Of a stretch of 64,000 nucleotides of DNA, positions 53,804 through 62,833 are shown in pieces; the stretch's first letter is position 1, and every line of letters begins with the position of its first letter. The notes under the pieces were generated by a model. The model was not told the DNA's origin. It searched no databases and saw only the letters and a list, made by a program, of their open reading frames with translations. The stretch covers positions 62,001-126,000 of the forward strand of contig JBBQWQ010000013.1 of the NCBI GenBank assembly GCA_038210445.1, given 5' to 3'. Origin of the DNA: JABFRG01 sp038210445. Its GTDB lineage: Bacteria; Myxococcota_A; Polyangia; Polyangiales; Polyangiaceae. A program made the translations under genes and the position numbers.

Positions 53804-56272
53804 CTAGCGACCGGGCGCGAGGGTGATGGTCTCGCCCGGAGGCAGCGCTTCGAACACCGCGCCCCGGCGATCGGCGAGGCCCACGCGCACCAGGCCCGAC
53901 GAGTACGAGAGCGCGTACGGCGCGCTCGGCTTGGGGCTCACGCCTTCGTGGACCACGAAGATCAACGTCGGCTCGCCGTTCTTGCCAGGAGGGGTCTCGG
54001 GCGCGTCGGCGCGGCAAATGGCCGCCACCCGCGGTACCCGTTCGCGCAGCAGGCATTCGCCCAGGGCGCGGCGATCGATGTCGCCGCCGCGGCCGATCGC
54101 CCGAGCGGCCGCGATGCGCACGCCCTCGTCGCGATCGGAGAGGAGCAAGCGACGTTCGAGCGCGCCGTCGCCGCAACGCCTGCCCGCCAGCCACAACCCG
54201 ACGAGCGCGTTGCTGCGCGCCCAAGGGGCAGCCGACTCGAGGAGCGGGCAGAGTGCCTCGACCCGCTTGGTGCGGCCCGCAATGCGCGCGAGTGCTCCCG
54301 CGGCGTTCACCGCCACATCGGTGTCGGCGTCGGCGGCCGCGCGCGCCAGCTCGGCGACCACGCTGGCGTCGCCGGCGGCGCCGAGCGACCACGCAGCTTG
54401 CGCGCGCACCGAGCTGTCGCGGTCCGCGAGGAGCTTGCGCAGGTCGGGTGCGGCGGCACTACCACGCGCGCCCAGGGCGCTGGCCAGCGTGCGTCGGTCG
54501 GGCGCGTCGCCCGCGAGAAAGCGAACATAGGTGCCGGAGCGCGAACGGCCGAGCGCCTCGAGGAGTGGATCGCGCTCGGTCGCGGGTACCGCTCCGAGCA
54601 GATCGACCACCCGTTGATCGGAGGCCTTGTCGGGGTCGAGCCGGGCGAACGTGCCCGCCAGACCGATGAGCGCGGCCTGCCGGTCTACCTCTGCGTCGCG
54701 CTCCAGCCGGTCGAGCAGACCGCGGCGTGCAAGTGGGCCCCCGATGCGCTGAAGCGCCGCTGCCGCGTGCAGGCGCGCCGCGCCATCACCGGTCGAGAGC
54801 TCGCTCAAGAGCACGCGGTCGGTTTCGTCCGAGGGCACGTTGCCGAGCGCATCGATGGCCGCGACGCGAAGCGCCGGTGTCGAGAGCAAGCGCACCAAGC
54901 TGGCGGCAGCGCGCGGCGAGCCGGTCTTTCCCAGCAGAAGCGCGAGCTCCGCGCGCTCTTCCGGGATGATATGTGTATTCTGCAATGCGATGGCGATGGG
55001 ATCCACGGCCCGGCCGTCGGGCGCAGTATCCTTGAGAATGCGGGCCGCCGCGCGTCGGCTCTCCTGGCGAGTAGCCGGGTTGTCGTCGACCAAAAACTCG
55101 AGCACCACCGGCAGCGACGAGGGCGCGTTCAGCGCGTGGAGCGCGAAGGCCGGCGCCAACACGCCGCGCCGCAGGGCGGGCACCACCGTGTCGTCGACCC
55201 GGTCGGGCCGCGTCTCGCCCAGCACCCAGGCCGCGCTCTGTGCCGCTCGGGCCGGCTCGCCTCGGCGCACCACCTTCAGAAGCTCGTCGCTGGCCCGCGC
55301 CCCTTGCCGCACCAGCGCGCTGCGTACCGGGGTGGGCTCGATGCCGGCGGAGGCGTCTTCGTTGGCGCCGAGGAGGGCGACGAGCGCGCGCACCGCCTCT
55401 GGCAGCGGAATGCGGCCGAGCGCGGCGATGGCCGCCTGGCGGACGTTGGGCGCGCGATCGACGGCCAGCACCGAGATGGGCTCGATGGCATCGAGCGGAC
55501 CGAGGGCAGCCAAAGCGGAGAGCGCGTCGACCCGAACGTCGGCCGAGTTGTCGCGCAAGAGAATGAGGAGCGCCTGCGTCGCGCGCGCATCGCCGAGCTG
55601 CCCCAACGCGCGCGCGATGGCCTGCCGCACTTCGGGCACCGAGTCTTGCACCTTGCCGATGAGCGGCACCACGCTTCGGCTGTCGCCCAGGCGAGCCAGG
55701 GCGCGCACGATCTCCACCCGCACCGTGGGGGCGGGATCGTCGAGCTTCGAGAGCAGGGGCGCCACGGCGTCGGGATGAGCCTGGGCGGCGAGCGCCGCTG
55801 CGGCTGCGGTGCGCACCAGTGGATCGCCGTCGCCGAGCGCGCGCGATAGAGCGGGAATGGCCTTCGCATCGGGAAGCACCCGGACCAGGTTGCACGCCGC
55901 GATGCGCAGACGGACCTCGCGATCGCCGAGCCACGGCTGCACCAGCTCCACCGCTTCGCGGATTGCCAGCGTGGCCGCCGCTTGCGCCGCCAGTACCCGT
56001 ACGTCGGGGTCGGCGTCTACCAGGAGCTTGAGGACGATGGGCGTCGCGCGCACGCGGCCCAGCGCCAGCAGGTCGCGCGCGGCCGCTCGTCGTGCTCCGA
56101 CGTCGGCGGCGCGGCTCGCCTCGTCGATGCGCGCCGCTACGTCGGGCCACGTGAGCGCGTGCGCCGAAGGAGAGGCGGCCAGGGCGAGGACCAGGGCGAA
56201 GCCCACTGCGGCGGCTCGATGCACCCGGCCGAGTGTATCAGACCGCCAGGGCGGGCTCGGGTGCGACGTCAC
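53804..56272 (-). CDS. secreted HEAT-repeat protein
   Basis: This 822-residue protein begins with a signal peptide (GFALVLALAASPSAHA within the first 40 residues). The rest is HEAT/armadillo-like repeats of about 30 residues for most of its length, such as DALSALAALGPLDAIEPISV and VRAQAAWSLGAAGDASVVAE. A C-terminal beta-sandwich-like end (ALSYSSGLVRVGLADRRGAV) closes it. It is probably a periplasmic scaffold. The GTG start at 56272 is preceded by GGAGG at 6-base spacing and overlaps the VWA gene stop (GTGA). An alternative GTG at 56224 would give a shorter signal peptide. It is the last gene of a coupled set of four. Confidence 0.8.
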   Translation of the reverse strand: MTSHPSPPWRSDTLGRVHRAAAVGFALVLALAASPSAHALTWPDVAARIDEASRAADVGARRAAARDLLALGRVRATPIVLKLLVDADPDVRVLAAQAAATLAIREAVELVQPWLGDREVRLRIAACNLVRVLPDAKAIPALSRALGDGDPLVRTAAAAALAAQAHPDAVAPLLSKLDDPAPTVRVEIVRALARLGDSRSVVPLIGKVQDSVPEVRQAIARALGQLGDARATQALLILLRDNSADVRVDALSALAALGPLDAIEPISVLAVDRAPNVRQAAIAALGRIPLPEAVRALVALLGANEDASAGIEPTPVRSALVRQGARASDELLKVVRRGEPARAAQSAAWVLGETRPDRVDDTVVPALRRGVLAPAFALHALNAPSSLPVVLEFLVDDNPATRQESRRAAARILKDTAPDGRAVDPIAIALQNTHIIPEERAELALLLGKTGSPRAAASLVRLLSTPALRVAAIDALGNVPSDETDRVLLSELSTGDGAARLHAAAALQRIGGPLARRGLLDRLERDAEVDRQAALIGLAGTFARLDPDKASDQRVVDLLGAVPATERDPLLEALGRSRSGTYVRFLAGDAPDRRTLASALGARGSAAAPDLRKLLADRDSSVRAQAAWSLGAAGDASVVAELARAAADADTDVAVNAAGALARIAGRTKRVEALCPLLESAAPWARSNALVGLWLAGRRCGDGALERRLLLSDRDEGVRIAAARAIGRGGDIDRRALGECLLRERVPRVAAICRADAPETPPGKNGEPTLIFVVHEGVSPKPSAPYALSYSSGLVRVGLADRRGAVFEALPPGETITLAPGR

Positions 56273-58443
56273 AAGAGGCCTCCGCGGCGGCGGACGAACC
56301 AGTGAAGGCCTGCCAGCGCAGCGCCCAAGAGGCAAAAGGCCCAGGCTGGCAACAGCGGCGACACGTGGCGCTCGGTGCTGATGACGGTGGGCTTGGGGAA
56401 GGGGATACGGTCGACGTCCGACGCCCAGTGAAACGAGCCCTTCGCCTCCTTCGCCAACGTCTCCAGGTTCGCACCGTCGGGGCGCGAGTCGGCCCATTCG
56501 TCGCCGCCTGCCTCGCAGGCGAAGTCGCGCCGGGTGGTGGGGCCGTCGCCGAGCCGCACCCGGGCCACGTAGCCGCCGGCGGCCAGGGCGGGCATGTCGA
56601 CCTCGACGTCGTCGCGATCGCCGCGCGGCACCTCGAGGCGGGTGACCTTTTCTGTTTGCCCGTCGATGCGCGAGAGCTCGACGCGAAGGTTTCCCCGAAA
56701 CGACTTGGGCAGGGCGCGGACCCGGAGCTTGGACGGCAGGTCGGCCACGCAGCCCTGGGGAAGGTCGATCTGCGCGGGCTCGAAGCGAGGATCGCGCATG
56801 AGCCAACCGAGGAGCCCGTCCCACAGGCTGGCGTATCCTCGGCCGCCGGTGCGCACGCCCACGCCCGAAAACTCGAGCAGCCACGTGCCATCGACCGCCA
56901 GCGCGATGGACCTGCCGTCGCCCTGATCGCCGATCGCGAGCACCGGCATGCGTCCCCCGAAGCGGGTGGTGCGGGTCGGGTGCGTCCACAGCGCGAGGCC
57001 GCCGGGCGTCACCGCGCCGAGCACGTTGGCCCCGGGCATGGCCGGCAGATCGGCCCCCACCAGATCGTGCAGCGACGATAGCAGCGGCGCCTGTGCGCCC
57101 TCATCGGTCCATTGCGGGACGAAGTTGCCCACGTCGGCGGCGGTGGAGCCCGCGGCCCCATCGAGCTCCACCGGGAGCACCGATGCGAGCGGCGTGCCGG
57201 CGTAGCCACCGGCCACGAAAGAGTTGGGGCCGCCGACCATGATGAGCCCGCCCCCCCGCTTCACGTAGGCGGCGATGGCCGGCAAGTGACGCTCCAGCCC
57301 GTACGGCTGTGCGTCGAAGTCCTGCAGCACCACGGCGTCGAAGGAGGAAAGATGCTCGCGAAACAGCTCGTCCACCGGGAACGGAATCAGCGCCAGGTCC
57401 TCGGGAGGCGCCTGCGGCTTGTCGCTGGGGGTTCGAAGGATGAAGAAGGCCACCACGTCCACCGAGGCGTCGCTCTTGAGCCATCGGCGCAGCGACCGCA
57501 CGTCGTTGGTCGCGCGCCCTGCCACGTGCAGCACGCGCACCCGCTCGCGGGCCACCGCGAAGGGCAGGTAGCGCGCGTTGTTCTCGGGAATGGCGTCACC
57601 TTCCGGCGGTGTGATCGACACTTCGAGAATGCGCGGTCCGGCACGGTCCATCGTCACCGTCAGGTCGACCGCGCCTTCGCCGTTCGTGAGGTGCGCCAGA
57701 CCGGTGGCCAGGAGCGCCGGCGGACCGTCTTCGCGGAGCTCGCGCGCGGTTACCGTGAGCTCGTTGCACGACAGCCCCCCCGCGCAGCCCACCGTGATGC
57801 GCAAGGGGAGGGGGACGTGCGCGACCGCCGCGCCGGCGGCAGAGATCTTCCGGACGCTGGCGTCGCGCGGCGCGTCTTTCGTGGTGCCTACCGTGTGCAC
57901 CGGAATGCCGAGATCGCGGGCGAACACAATGGCACCTTCGGGATCGTCGAGGCGTCCGTCGGTCACCACCACCACTGCCTCGGGCTTTTCCTCCGCGCGC
58001 TCGGAGAGCCAGCGAAAGGCGCGCCCGACGTCGCTCCGCGGCTTGAGCGGCGCCTTGCCGAGCACCATGGGCGTCGGCGTCCCATCGCCGAAGCCCAAGA
58101 CTTCGAGCCGCGCGCTTGCTTTGCGCCGGTCGAGGTCGGCCAGGACGCGATCACGCACCGCTCGCCGCGGATCGCTGCCGTCCTTGAGCGCCATCGAGCG
58201 CGAGTCGTCTACCAGCACCGTGATGCGCGGAGGAACGATGGTGTCGCGGGAAGATACACGCACCGGCCGAAGAACCGCGCCGGTGAGCCCGAGCGCCGCC
58301 AGCAGGCCGGTGAGCGCGGTGATGCCGGCGCGCTGGGCGCCTCGACGCAGCTCGACCAGCAAAAAGACGATGCTCGCCGCGAAAAGCGCGATCGCGCAGG
58401 CGATGGCCCAGACCGGCAAATCGGTGGAAAAGCGCGTTTCCAC
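56269..58443 (-). CDS. membrane VWA-domain protein
   Basis: The 724-residue protein has two N-terminal membrane helices (LPVWAIACAIALFAASIVFL and GITALTGLLAALGLTGAVL). A von Willebrand A domain follows with the MIDAS motif VLVDDSRSM and VVVVTDGRLDDPEGA. A glutamine-amidotransferase-like domain follows (VRVLHVAGRATNDVRSLRR, then VVLQDFDAQPYGLE and GGGLIMVGGPNSF), and a final membrane helix near the end (LPAWAFCLLGAALAGLHWFV). The layout resembles proteins near BatA/MoxR-type clusters. It is divergently unrelated to the kinases nearby. It starts three bases after the DUF4159 stop. Confidence 0.85.
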   Translation of the reverse strand: METRFSTDLPVWAIACAIALFAASIVFLLVELRRGAQRAGITALTGLLAALGLTGAVLRPVRVSSRDTIVPPRITVLVDDSRSMALKDGSDPRRAVRDRVLADLDRRKASARLEVLGFGDGTPTPMVLGKAPLKPRSDVGRAFRWLSERAEEKPEAVVVVTDGRLDDPEGAIVFARDLGIPVHTVGTTKDAPRDASVRKISAAGAAVAHVPLPLRITVGCAGGLSCNELTVTARELREDGPPALLATGLAHLTNGEGAVDLTVTMDRAGPRILEVSITPPEGDAIPENNARYLPFAVARERVRVLHVAGRATNDVRSLRRWLKSDASVDVVAFFILRTPSDKPQAPPEDLALIPFPVDELFREHLSSFDAVVLQDFDAQPYGLERHLPAIAAYVKRGGGLIMVGGPNSFVAGGYAGTPLASVLPVELDGAAGSTAADVGNFVPQWTDEGAQAPLLSSLHDLVGADLPAMPGANVLGAVTPGGLALWTHPTRTTRFGGRMPVLAIGDQGDGRSIALAVDGTWLLEFSGVGVRTGGRGYASLWDGLLGWLMRDPRFEPAQIDLPQGCVADLPSKLRVRALPKSFRGNLRVELSRIDGQTEKVTRLEVPRGDRDDVEVDMPALAAGGYVARVRLGDGPTTRRDFACEAGGDEWADSRPDGANLETLAKEAKGSFHWASDVDRIPFPKPTVISTERHVSPLLPAWAFCLLGAALAGLHWFVRRRGGLL

Positions 58444-58446
58444 CGT

Positions 58447-59229
58447 CTAGGGCTCCGGCAGCATCGCGCGTCGTCGCATGAGAAATGGCGCGTGCACCTG
58501 ATCGTCTTTGTAGTTCGAGCAGAGCACGTACATCGCGAGGTTCACCGCGAGGCGAACGGCGCGCTCGCGCTGCTCGTCGCCGCCGGGCACTACCGGTTGC
58601 TCCCAGATACCGCTGGGGCCCTTCGCCAGCGCGCCGCCCAGGTCGTGCGAGAGGAACACCACCTGCGCCTGGCCGCCGCGCACGATGGCGTCCACGGTCT
58701 TCTTCCCGGCGACGCGGCCTTCCGGGCGCCCGAGCAAGTAAAACGCCTTGAAAATGACGTGGTCGGAGCCGAGCTCGATGGGCGTGCTGTCGGGGAGGAT
58801 CCGCGCGATTTCCTTGCGCGCCGATCGACCGAAGGGGCCCGGCTCACCGTCGCCCGCGGGGGTCGCGTCGTCGACCAGCAGCGTGCCGCCCAGGGCGAAG
58901 AACTTTCGGAGGCCCGCGACCTCGGCCGCGCTCAGCGAGGTGAGCGCGGTGCGGCCGCTCCAGTAGAGGAAGGGCGCGTCGGTGACGGCCGCGTCGTCGG
59001 CGCGAACCTGCGACGGCTTGAGTCGTGCCGGCGCACTGGTGCGCTGAATGAGCTCCCATGACCAGCGCGAGGGGGCAGTAAGGTAGGAGGGACCGGTGGC
59101 GCCGCCGGCCAGGAGAATCCGCGGGTCGAAGGCGCCCTGATCGCCGAAGGCGCGCGCGGGTCGCGGCGCCAAAAGCCACAACAGGGCAGTGAGCACGACG
59201 AGGGTGAGGGTGATGGGGCGGAGACGCAT
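58447..59229 (-). CDS. DUF4159-domain secreted protein
   Basis: The 260-residue protein has a signal peptide (PITLTLVVLTALLWLLAPRPARA) then the DUF4159 domain: SWELIQRTSAPARLKPSQV, the TDAPFLYWSGRTALTSLSAAEV block, FFALGGTLLVDD and ELGSDHVIFKAFYLLGRPEGR. DUF4159 proteins commonly accompany VWA/Bat-type membrane proteins, as here. The function is unknown; the fold is glutamine-amidotransferase-like. The ATG overlaps the stop of the lipoprotein gene (TGATG), placing it in the same coupled set. Confidence 0.85.
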   Translation of the reverse strand: MRLRPITLTLVVLTALLWLLAPRPARAFGDQGAFDPRILLAGGATGPSYLTAPSRWSWELIQRTSAPARLKPSQVRADDAAVTDAPFLYWSGRTALTSLSAAEVAGLRKFFALGGTLLVDDATPAGDGEPGPFGRSARKEIARILPDSTPIELGSDHVIFKAFYLLGRPEGRVAGKKTVDAIVRGGQAQVVFLSHDLGGALAKGPSGIWEQPVVPGGDEQRERAVRLAVNLAMYVLCSNYKDDQVHAPFLMRRRAMLPEP

Positions 59230-59840
59230 CAGTCGAAATCCTCGACCCGCCACACGCCGTCTTGCCTTCGAAGCTTGACCAGGTGACCGCCCGGCACGGC
59301 GACCGTGGCGGTGTCGCCCACCAGGCGTACTTCGAGCGTGTCGGAGCGCTCGAGGCCCTCGACCAGGCCCCGTAGATCGTCCTCGATGGCCTTGCGCGTG
59401 GCCGGTGTGAGCACCCGCATCAGGCCGGCATAGCTGCGCCGTGCAAGCACCCGCCGCAGCTGATCGAGCGCTTGTTCGGGCGTTCGCGCGCCGCCTGGCA
59501 GATCGGCCGCGCTGGCGACCCAGTAGCGGCCGTCCTTCAGCTCGAGCGAGGCTTCTTCGCCGTCGCGAAAGCGGAGCCGCGCATGGGCCAGCACCTTGGG
59601 CGACTTTTGCAGGTCGCGCGCCCGCTCCTGCAGCTCGGGCTTCTGCTCCCGCACGAGGCGTGCGACGTCACCGCGCGAGTAGTCGGCGCGCCCGCGCGTT
59701 GCCATCATGTCGTAGAGCGCATTCGCGTCGCCCCGCTCCGCAGCTTTGGCGTAGTCGTCGGCCGCGGTTTTCGGATCCGGGACGGCTTGGCTTCCGCACC
59801 CGGCGATGAGGACCAAAGAGAGGGCCAGTCGTCCACGCAT
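59229..59840 (-). CDS. hypothetical lipoprotein (203 aa)
   Basis: A signal peptide with good lipobox (LVLIAGC) precedes a helical/beta domain with DDYAKAAERGDANALYDMMA, typical of NTF2-like or DUF4878-type periplasmic folds in which the first helix carries an acidic-rich repeat. The second half (RVLTPATRKAIEDDLRGLVE and VRLVGDTATVAVPGGHLVKL) continues a second similar fold. It is the first gene of the coupled minus-strand set (lipoprotein, DUF4159, VWA, HEAT). Promoter sequences upstream (59841-59947) were not identified. Confidence 0.75.
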   Translation of the reverse strand: MRGRLALSLVLIAGCGSQAVPDPKTAADDYAKAAERGDANALYDMMATRGRADYSRGDVARLVREQKPELQERARDLQKSPKVLAHARLRFRDGEEASLELKDGRYWVASAADLPGGARTPEQALDQLRRVLARRSYAGLMRVLTPATRKAIEDDLRGLVEGLERSDTLEVRLVGDTATVAVPGGHLVKLRRQDGVWRVEDFD

Positions 59841-59947
59841 TCGCAGGGGAGGCTAGCAGCACCGGCGCCGGATCCATAGGTCCTATCGCCGCGCGCGCCG
59901 CGGCCGCCGAGGGGCGGCCCGCGAGAGGCCGACATTTCCCGGCCCGC

Positions 59948-61564
59948 TCAGCTCTTCTTGGACTTGGGGCCATCGCGCTTGGAGTCGGCCACCGGCTCCA
60001 CCTCGCCGGACCGAGGTGTCTTGGTGGCCTCGCGGGGGCCGCCCGGGTCGACCTCGAGGCCATAGACCTCGCGCAGCAGGTCGGCCTTCGCCCGCACGGT
60101 CCACTCCTCGAGGTCGCGCTCTTCGCTCCCCACTGCGTTGAGGTACAGGCGGCCGCCTTCGACCACCGGGCGCACGTCGGTCACCTTGGAGAGGTGCTCG
60201 CGGTCGAGTGCGTCGGCGATGCGCAAAATGGCGGCCAGCGCCCGCACCTTGGACCGCGCGTCCTTGTCGAGGTCGCGAAAGTTGGGGTGGGCGGGCTCGG
60301 GAAGGCTCTTTCGATGGTAGCGCGCGACGTTGGCAACGATGGCGCGATCGGCGGGGCTCAGGCCGAGCAAGTCCGAGTTCTGGATGAGGTAGAAGCTGTG
60401 TTTGTGGTGCCCGTCGTAGCGCACGAAGTCGCCGATGTCGTGGAGCACTGCGGCGGCCCGCAGGAGAAGCCGCGGGCCTTCGCCGAGGCCGTGCACAGCG
60501 CGCGTCGCGTCGAAGATCTTGGCGGCAAAGTTGGAGACGAGCATGCCGTGCGCCTCGTCGAAGCGGTAGCGGCGTCCCAAGCGCAGGCATGCGTCGAGCA
60601 TCCCCTCGGTTTCGTGGGCGTCGTGCCAGGTGTGAAAATGGCGGTCGACGAGCTCGATGAGAATGCCTTCCTTGAGGCCCACGCCGGGCGCCAAAATGTG
60701 CGGCACTCGGTACTTGTGCGCGGCTCGCAAGAACACGCGCGACGCGGGCACGATGGTGTCTGCGCGATCGGCACGCAGCCCGTACCGGGCCCGTCGCTCG
60801 GCCGGCGTGAGGCCGCAGAGCTCTCGCACCAGGGTCTCCATCTTCGCAACGTCGATGGCGCGCACGTCGCCTGGCGCCGGACACAGATCGGCTAGCGTAT
60901 CGACGTTGCCACCGGTGCCCACCAGTGCGTCGACCTTCATGCCGCCGGAGAGCGTGCGGAGCTCGGCCAGGCCGCGGTCGACGCTCTCGTCGAGCAGGTG
61001 CAGCCGCTTGGCATCCACCGTCTCCACGTCCTTCAAGTAGGTCTCCAGAAGCCGCACCGAGCCCAGCGGCAAGGAGAGCGAGCATGCGTGCTCGCCGCGC
61101 TCGAGCATGGTGAACTCGGTGGAGCCGCCGCCCACGTCGATGAGGAGCGCGGTGCGGTCGTCGAGGTTGATGCGCCGGGTCACCGCCAGACGCACCAGGC
61201 GGGCCTCTTCGATGCCCTCGATCATCTCGAGGTCGATGCCCGTCTCACGGTGGGCCCGCTCCACCAGCAGGCCGCCGTTCTTGGCCTCGCGAACGGCGCT
61301 GGTTGCGGTGGCGCGATACGCGTCGACGTTCGCAGTGTCCATCACGCGTCGGAAGTCTCGGAGTGCGTCGCAGGCCTGGGCGATGGCCGCCGCAGGAATG
61401 GACCCGGTGAGGAACACCTCGGTGCCGAGGCGAACTGCGGCGCGCTGGCTCAGCACCTCTTGGAAGGTGACCTGGGCGCCTTTCTCCGTGCCCACGCTGC
61501 CCACGTCGACGATGCGCAAGCGCAGGGCGTTGGAGCCGACGTCGATGGCGGCGAAGCGAGGCAC
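59948..61564 (-). CDS. Ppx/GppA phosphatase family protein with HD domain
   Basis: The 538-residue protein has the Ppx/GppA N-terminal fold: FAAIDVGSNALRLRIVDV, AVREAKNGG, ALLIDVGGGSTEFTMLE and LVGTGGNVDTLAD. A C-terminal HD-type domain follows (AAVLHDIGDFVRYDGHHKHS, then ANVARYHRK and RIADALDREH). It is an exopolyphosphatase and/or pppGpp phosphatase. Either activity would tie it to the stringent response and polyphosphate storage. Catalytic Glu and the phosphate-loop glycines are intact. A Lys-rich tail ends the protein. It has no coupled neighbour. Confidence 0.9.
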   Translation of the reverse strand: MPRFAAIDVGSNALRLRIVDVGSVGTEKGAQVTFQEVLSQRAAVRLGTEVFLTGSIPAAAIAQACDALRDFRRVMDTANVDAYRATATSAVREAKNGGLLVERAHRETGIDLEMIEGIEEARLVRLAVTRRINLDDRTALLIDVGGGSTEFTMLERGEHACSLSLPLGSVRLLETYLKDVETVDAKRLHLLDESVDRGLAELRTLSGGMKVDALVGTGGNVDTLADLCPAPGDVRAIDVAKMETLVRELCGLTPAERRARYGLRADRADTIVPASRVFLRAAHKYRVPHILAPGVGLKEGILIELVDRHFHTWHDAHETEGMLDACLRLGRRYRFDEAHGMLVSNFAAKIFDATRAVHGLGEGPRLLLRAAAVLHDIGDFVRYDGHHKHSFYLIQNSDLLGLSPADRAIVANVARYHRKSLPEPAHPNFRDLDKDARSKVRALAAILRIADALDREHLSKVTDVRPVVEGGRLYLNAVGSEERDLEEWTVRAKADLLREVYGLEVDPGGPREATKTPRSGEVEPVADSKRDGPKSKKS

Positions 61565-61681
61565 CCGTTCATATGCGAAGAACCGGCGGCGTCACGCAAG
61601 GAGAAAAGTGGTTTCCTCGACGCGCGTCCCAGGCATACTGCGGCCATGTGGACGAAGCGCGCGCTCCAGGGACGGTCGTAG

Positions 61682-61873
61682 GTGGCCGCGCTGCGCGCCC
61701 GCCTCGTCCTCGGGGCCGCGTTGGTGGTGGCCGGCCTGCTCATGACGGAGACGCGAGCAGGGTCCTTCGGTCCGCTGGTGCTGGCGGCCGGGGTCGCCTA
61801 CTTCGGCTTCGCCGTGCACACGCTCGGGCGCAGCGGCGTCGACGAGCCAGAGAAGCAGCCCGCGGCCAAGTAA
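61682..61873 (+). CDS. small two-helix membrane protein, hypothetical (63 aa)
   Basis: This short protein has two hydrophobic stretches (RLVLGAALVVAGLLM and FGPLVLAAGVAYFGFAVHTL) and a charged tail (DEPEKQPAAK). No family is recognised. A GTG start is used, with no clear ribosome site. It is convergent with the Cache-like lipoprotein gene, seven bases between stops. Existence is plausible because the reading frame ends in a normal membrane-protein tail, but the evidence is modest. Confidence 0.5.
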   Translation: MAALRARLVLGAALVVAGLLMTETRAGSFGPLVLAAGVAYFGFAVHTLGRSGVDEPEKQPAAK

Positions 61874-61880
61874 GCGTCGA

Positions 61881-62747
61881 TCAGATCTCGCTGCGCAGAA
61901 GGGCGACGCCGGTGTCCTTGCCGAGCTTCGGCGTGCGCGCTGCAGCCCAGCCGTAGGACCGCTCGGTGACCTTGATCACGCCGTGCGCTGGACCGCTGGC
62001 GGTGGCCTCGGGGAGCTTGAGGCCGGCGAGGGTGGTCTCGTTGATCTCCGGCGTCTGGCGCTCTGCGTACACACCGTTGGCGTCGAACACCGCCACGTAG
62101 AGGATGGGCAGTTTGCCGGTGTCGCCGGCTGCCAGCAGCTTGCCCTTGAGCTCCGCCAGCAGCGACTCCTGCAGATGGTGGGCAAAGCCTCGGTAGGACC
62201 AGCCGGTGACGTAGTAGCCCATGATCTTGCCGTCGTCCTTCTTCACCGGGCACCCGGCGACCCAGGTGCGGTCCGGGCGGGGGCCCACCGCAGCCTCGGG
62301 AAATTGCCCGACGGTGGTCACGAAGGGGCTTGCGTCGGCGCCCTTGAGTGCGGGGAAGAGCGAGAAGAGGTCCTTGCCCGCCATGGCATCGGGCTCGAGG
62401 TTGTTGCGGATGGCGACGCCCTTGTCGTCCACCAGCGCAAAGAACGTCGACTTCGCCACCAGCAAATCACTCACGTCCCGTTGAATCTTCTGAAGGCCCT
62501 TGCGCACTTGCTGCGGGTCTCGCTGAATGCCGGCGCCGTCGGCAAAGGTGGCTGTGGCGCGCTTGGCGCCCTCCGGCAGGCCCCGCTCGACCTCGCCCAC
62601 GTCCTTCTCCACCAGGTTCGCGAGGAACGTCGCATGCTCGGCGGCGAGGGTCGCACTTTTCTCGCCCGGGTCCTTGCAGCCCCCGGAAAGCCCAGCAAAA
62701 GTGCCCAAAACCAGCAATCCAAGGCCCCGAGGTAACGCCGCGTTCAT
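61881..62747 (-). CDS. lipoprotein with Cache-like sensor domain
   Basis: The 288-residue protein has a signal peptide with lipobox SGGC (LGLLVLGTFAGLSGGC). A helical segment is followed by a PAS/Cache-like domain: TFFALVDDKGVAIRNNLEPD, the DLFSLFPALKG stretch and TWVAGCPVKKDDGKIMGYYV. A second similar portion carries LPILYVAVFDANGVYAERQT. Cache domains usually sense small molecules outside the cell, as parts of kinases or chemoreceptors; here it is a stand-alone lipoprotein without a signalling output. It starts 86 bases from the divergent Ser/Thr kinase gene. Confidence 0.8.
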   Translation of the reverse strand: MNAALPRGLGLLVLGTFAGLSGGCKDPGEKSATLAAEHATFLANLVEKDVGEVERGLPEGAKRATATFADGAGIQRDPQQVRKGLQKIQRDVSDLLVAKSTFFALVDDKGVAIRNNLEPDAMAGKDLFSLFPALKGADASPFVTTVGQFPEAAVGPRPDRTWVAGCPVKKDDGKIMGYYVTGWSYRGFAHHLQESLLAELKGKLLAAGDTGKLPILYVAVFDANGVYAERQTPEINETTLAGLKLPEATASGPAHGVIKVTERSYGWAAARTPKLGKDTGVALLRSEI

Positions 62748-62833
62748 GGTCCCGAGCGTAGCTCCTATCGCAGCGTCGTTGCACCGGTTTTCAACATCCT
62801 GCTACGGTTCGAGCTACCACGGTGACGGAGAAA

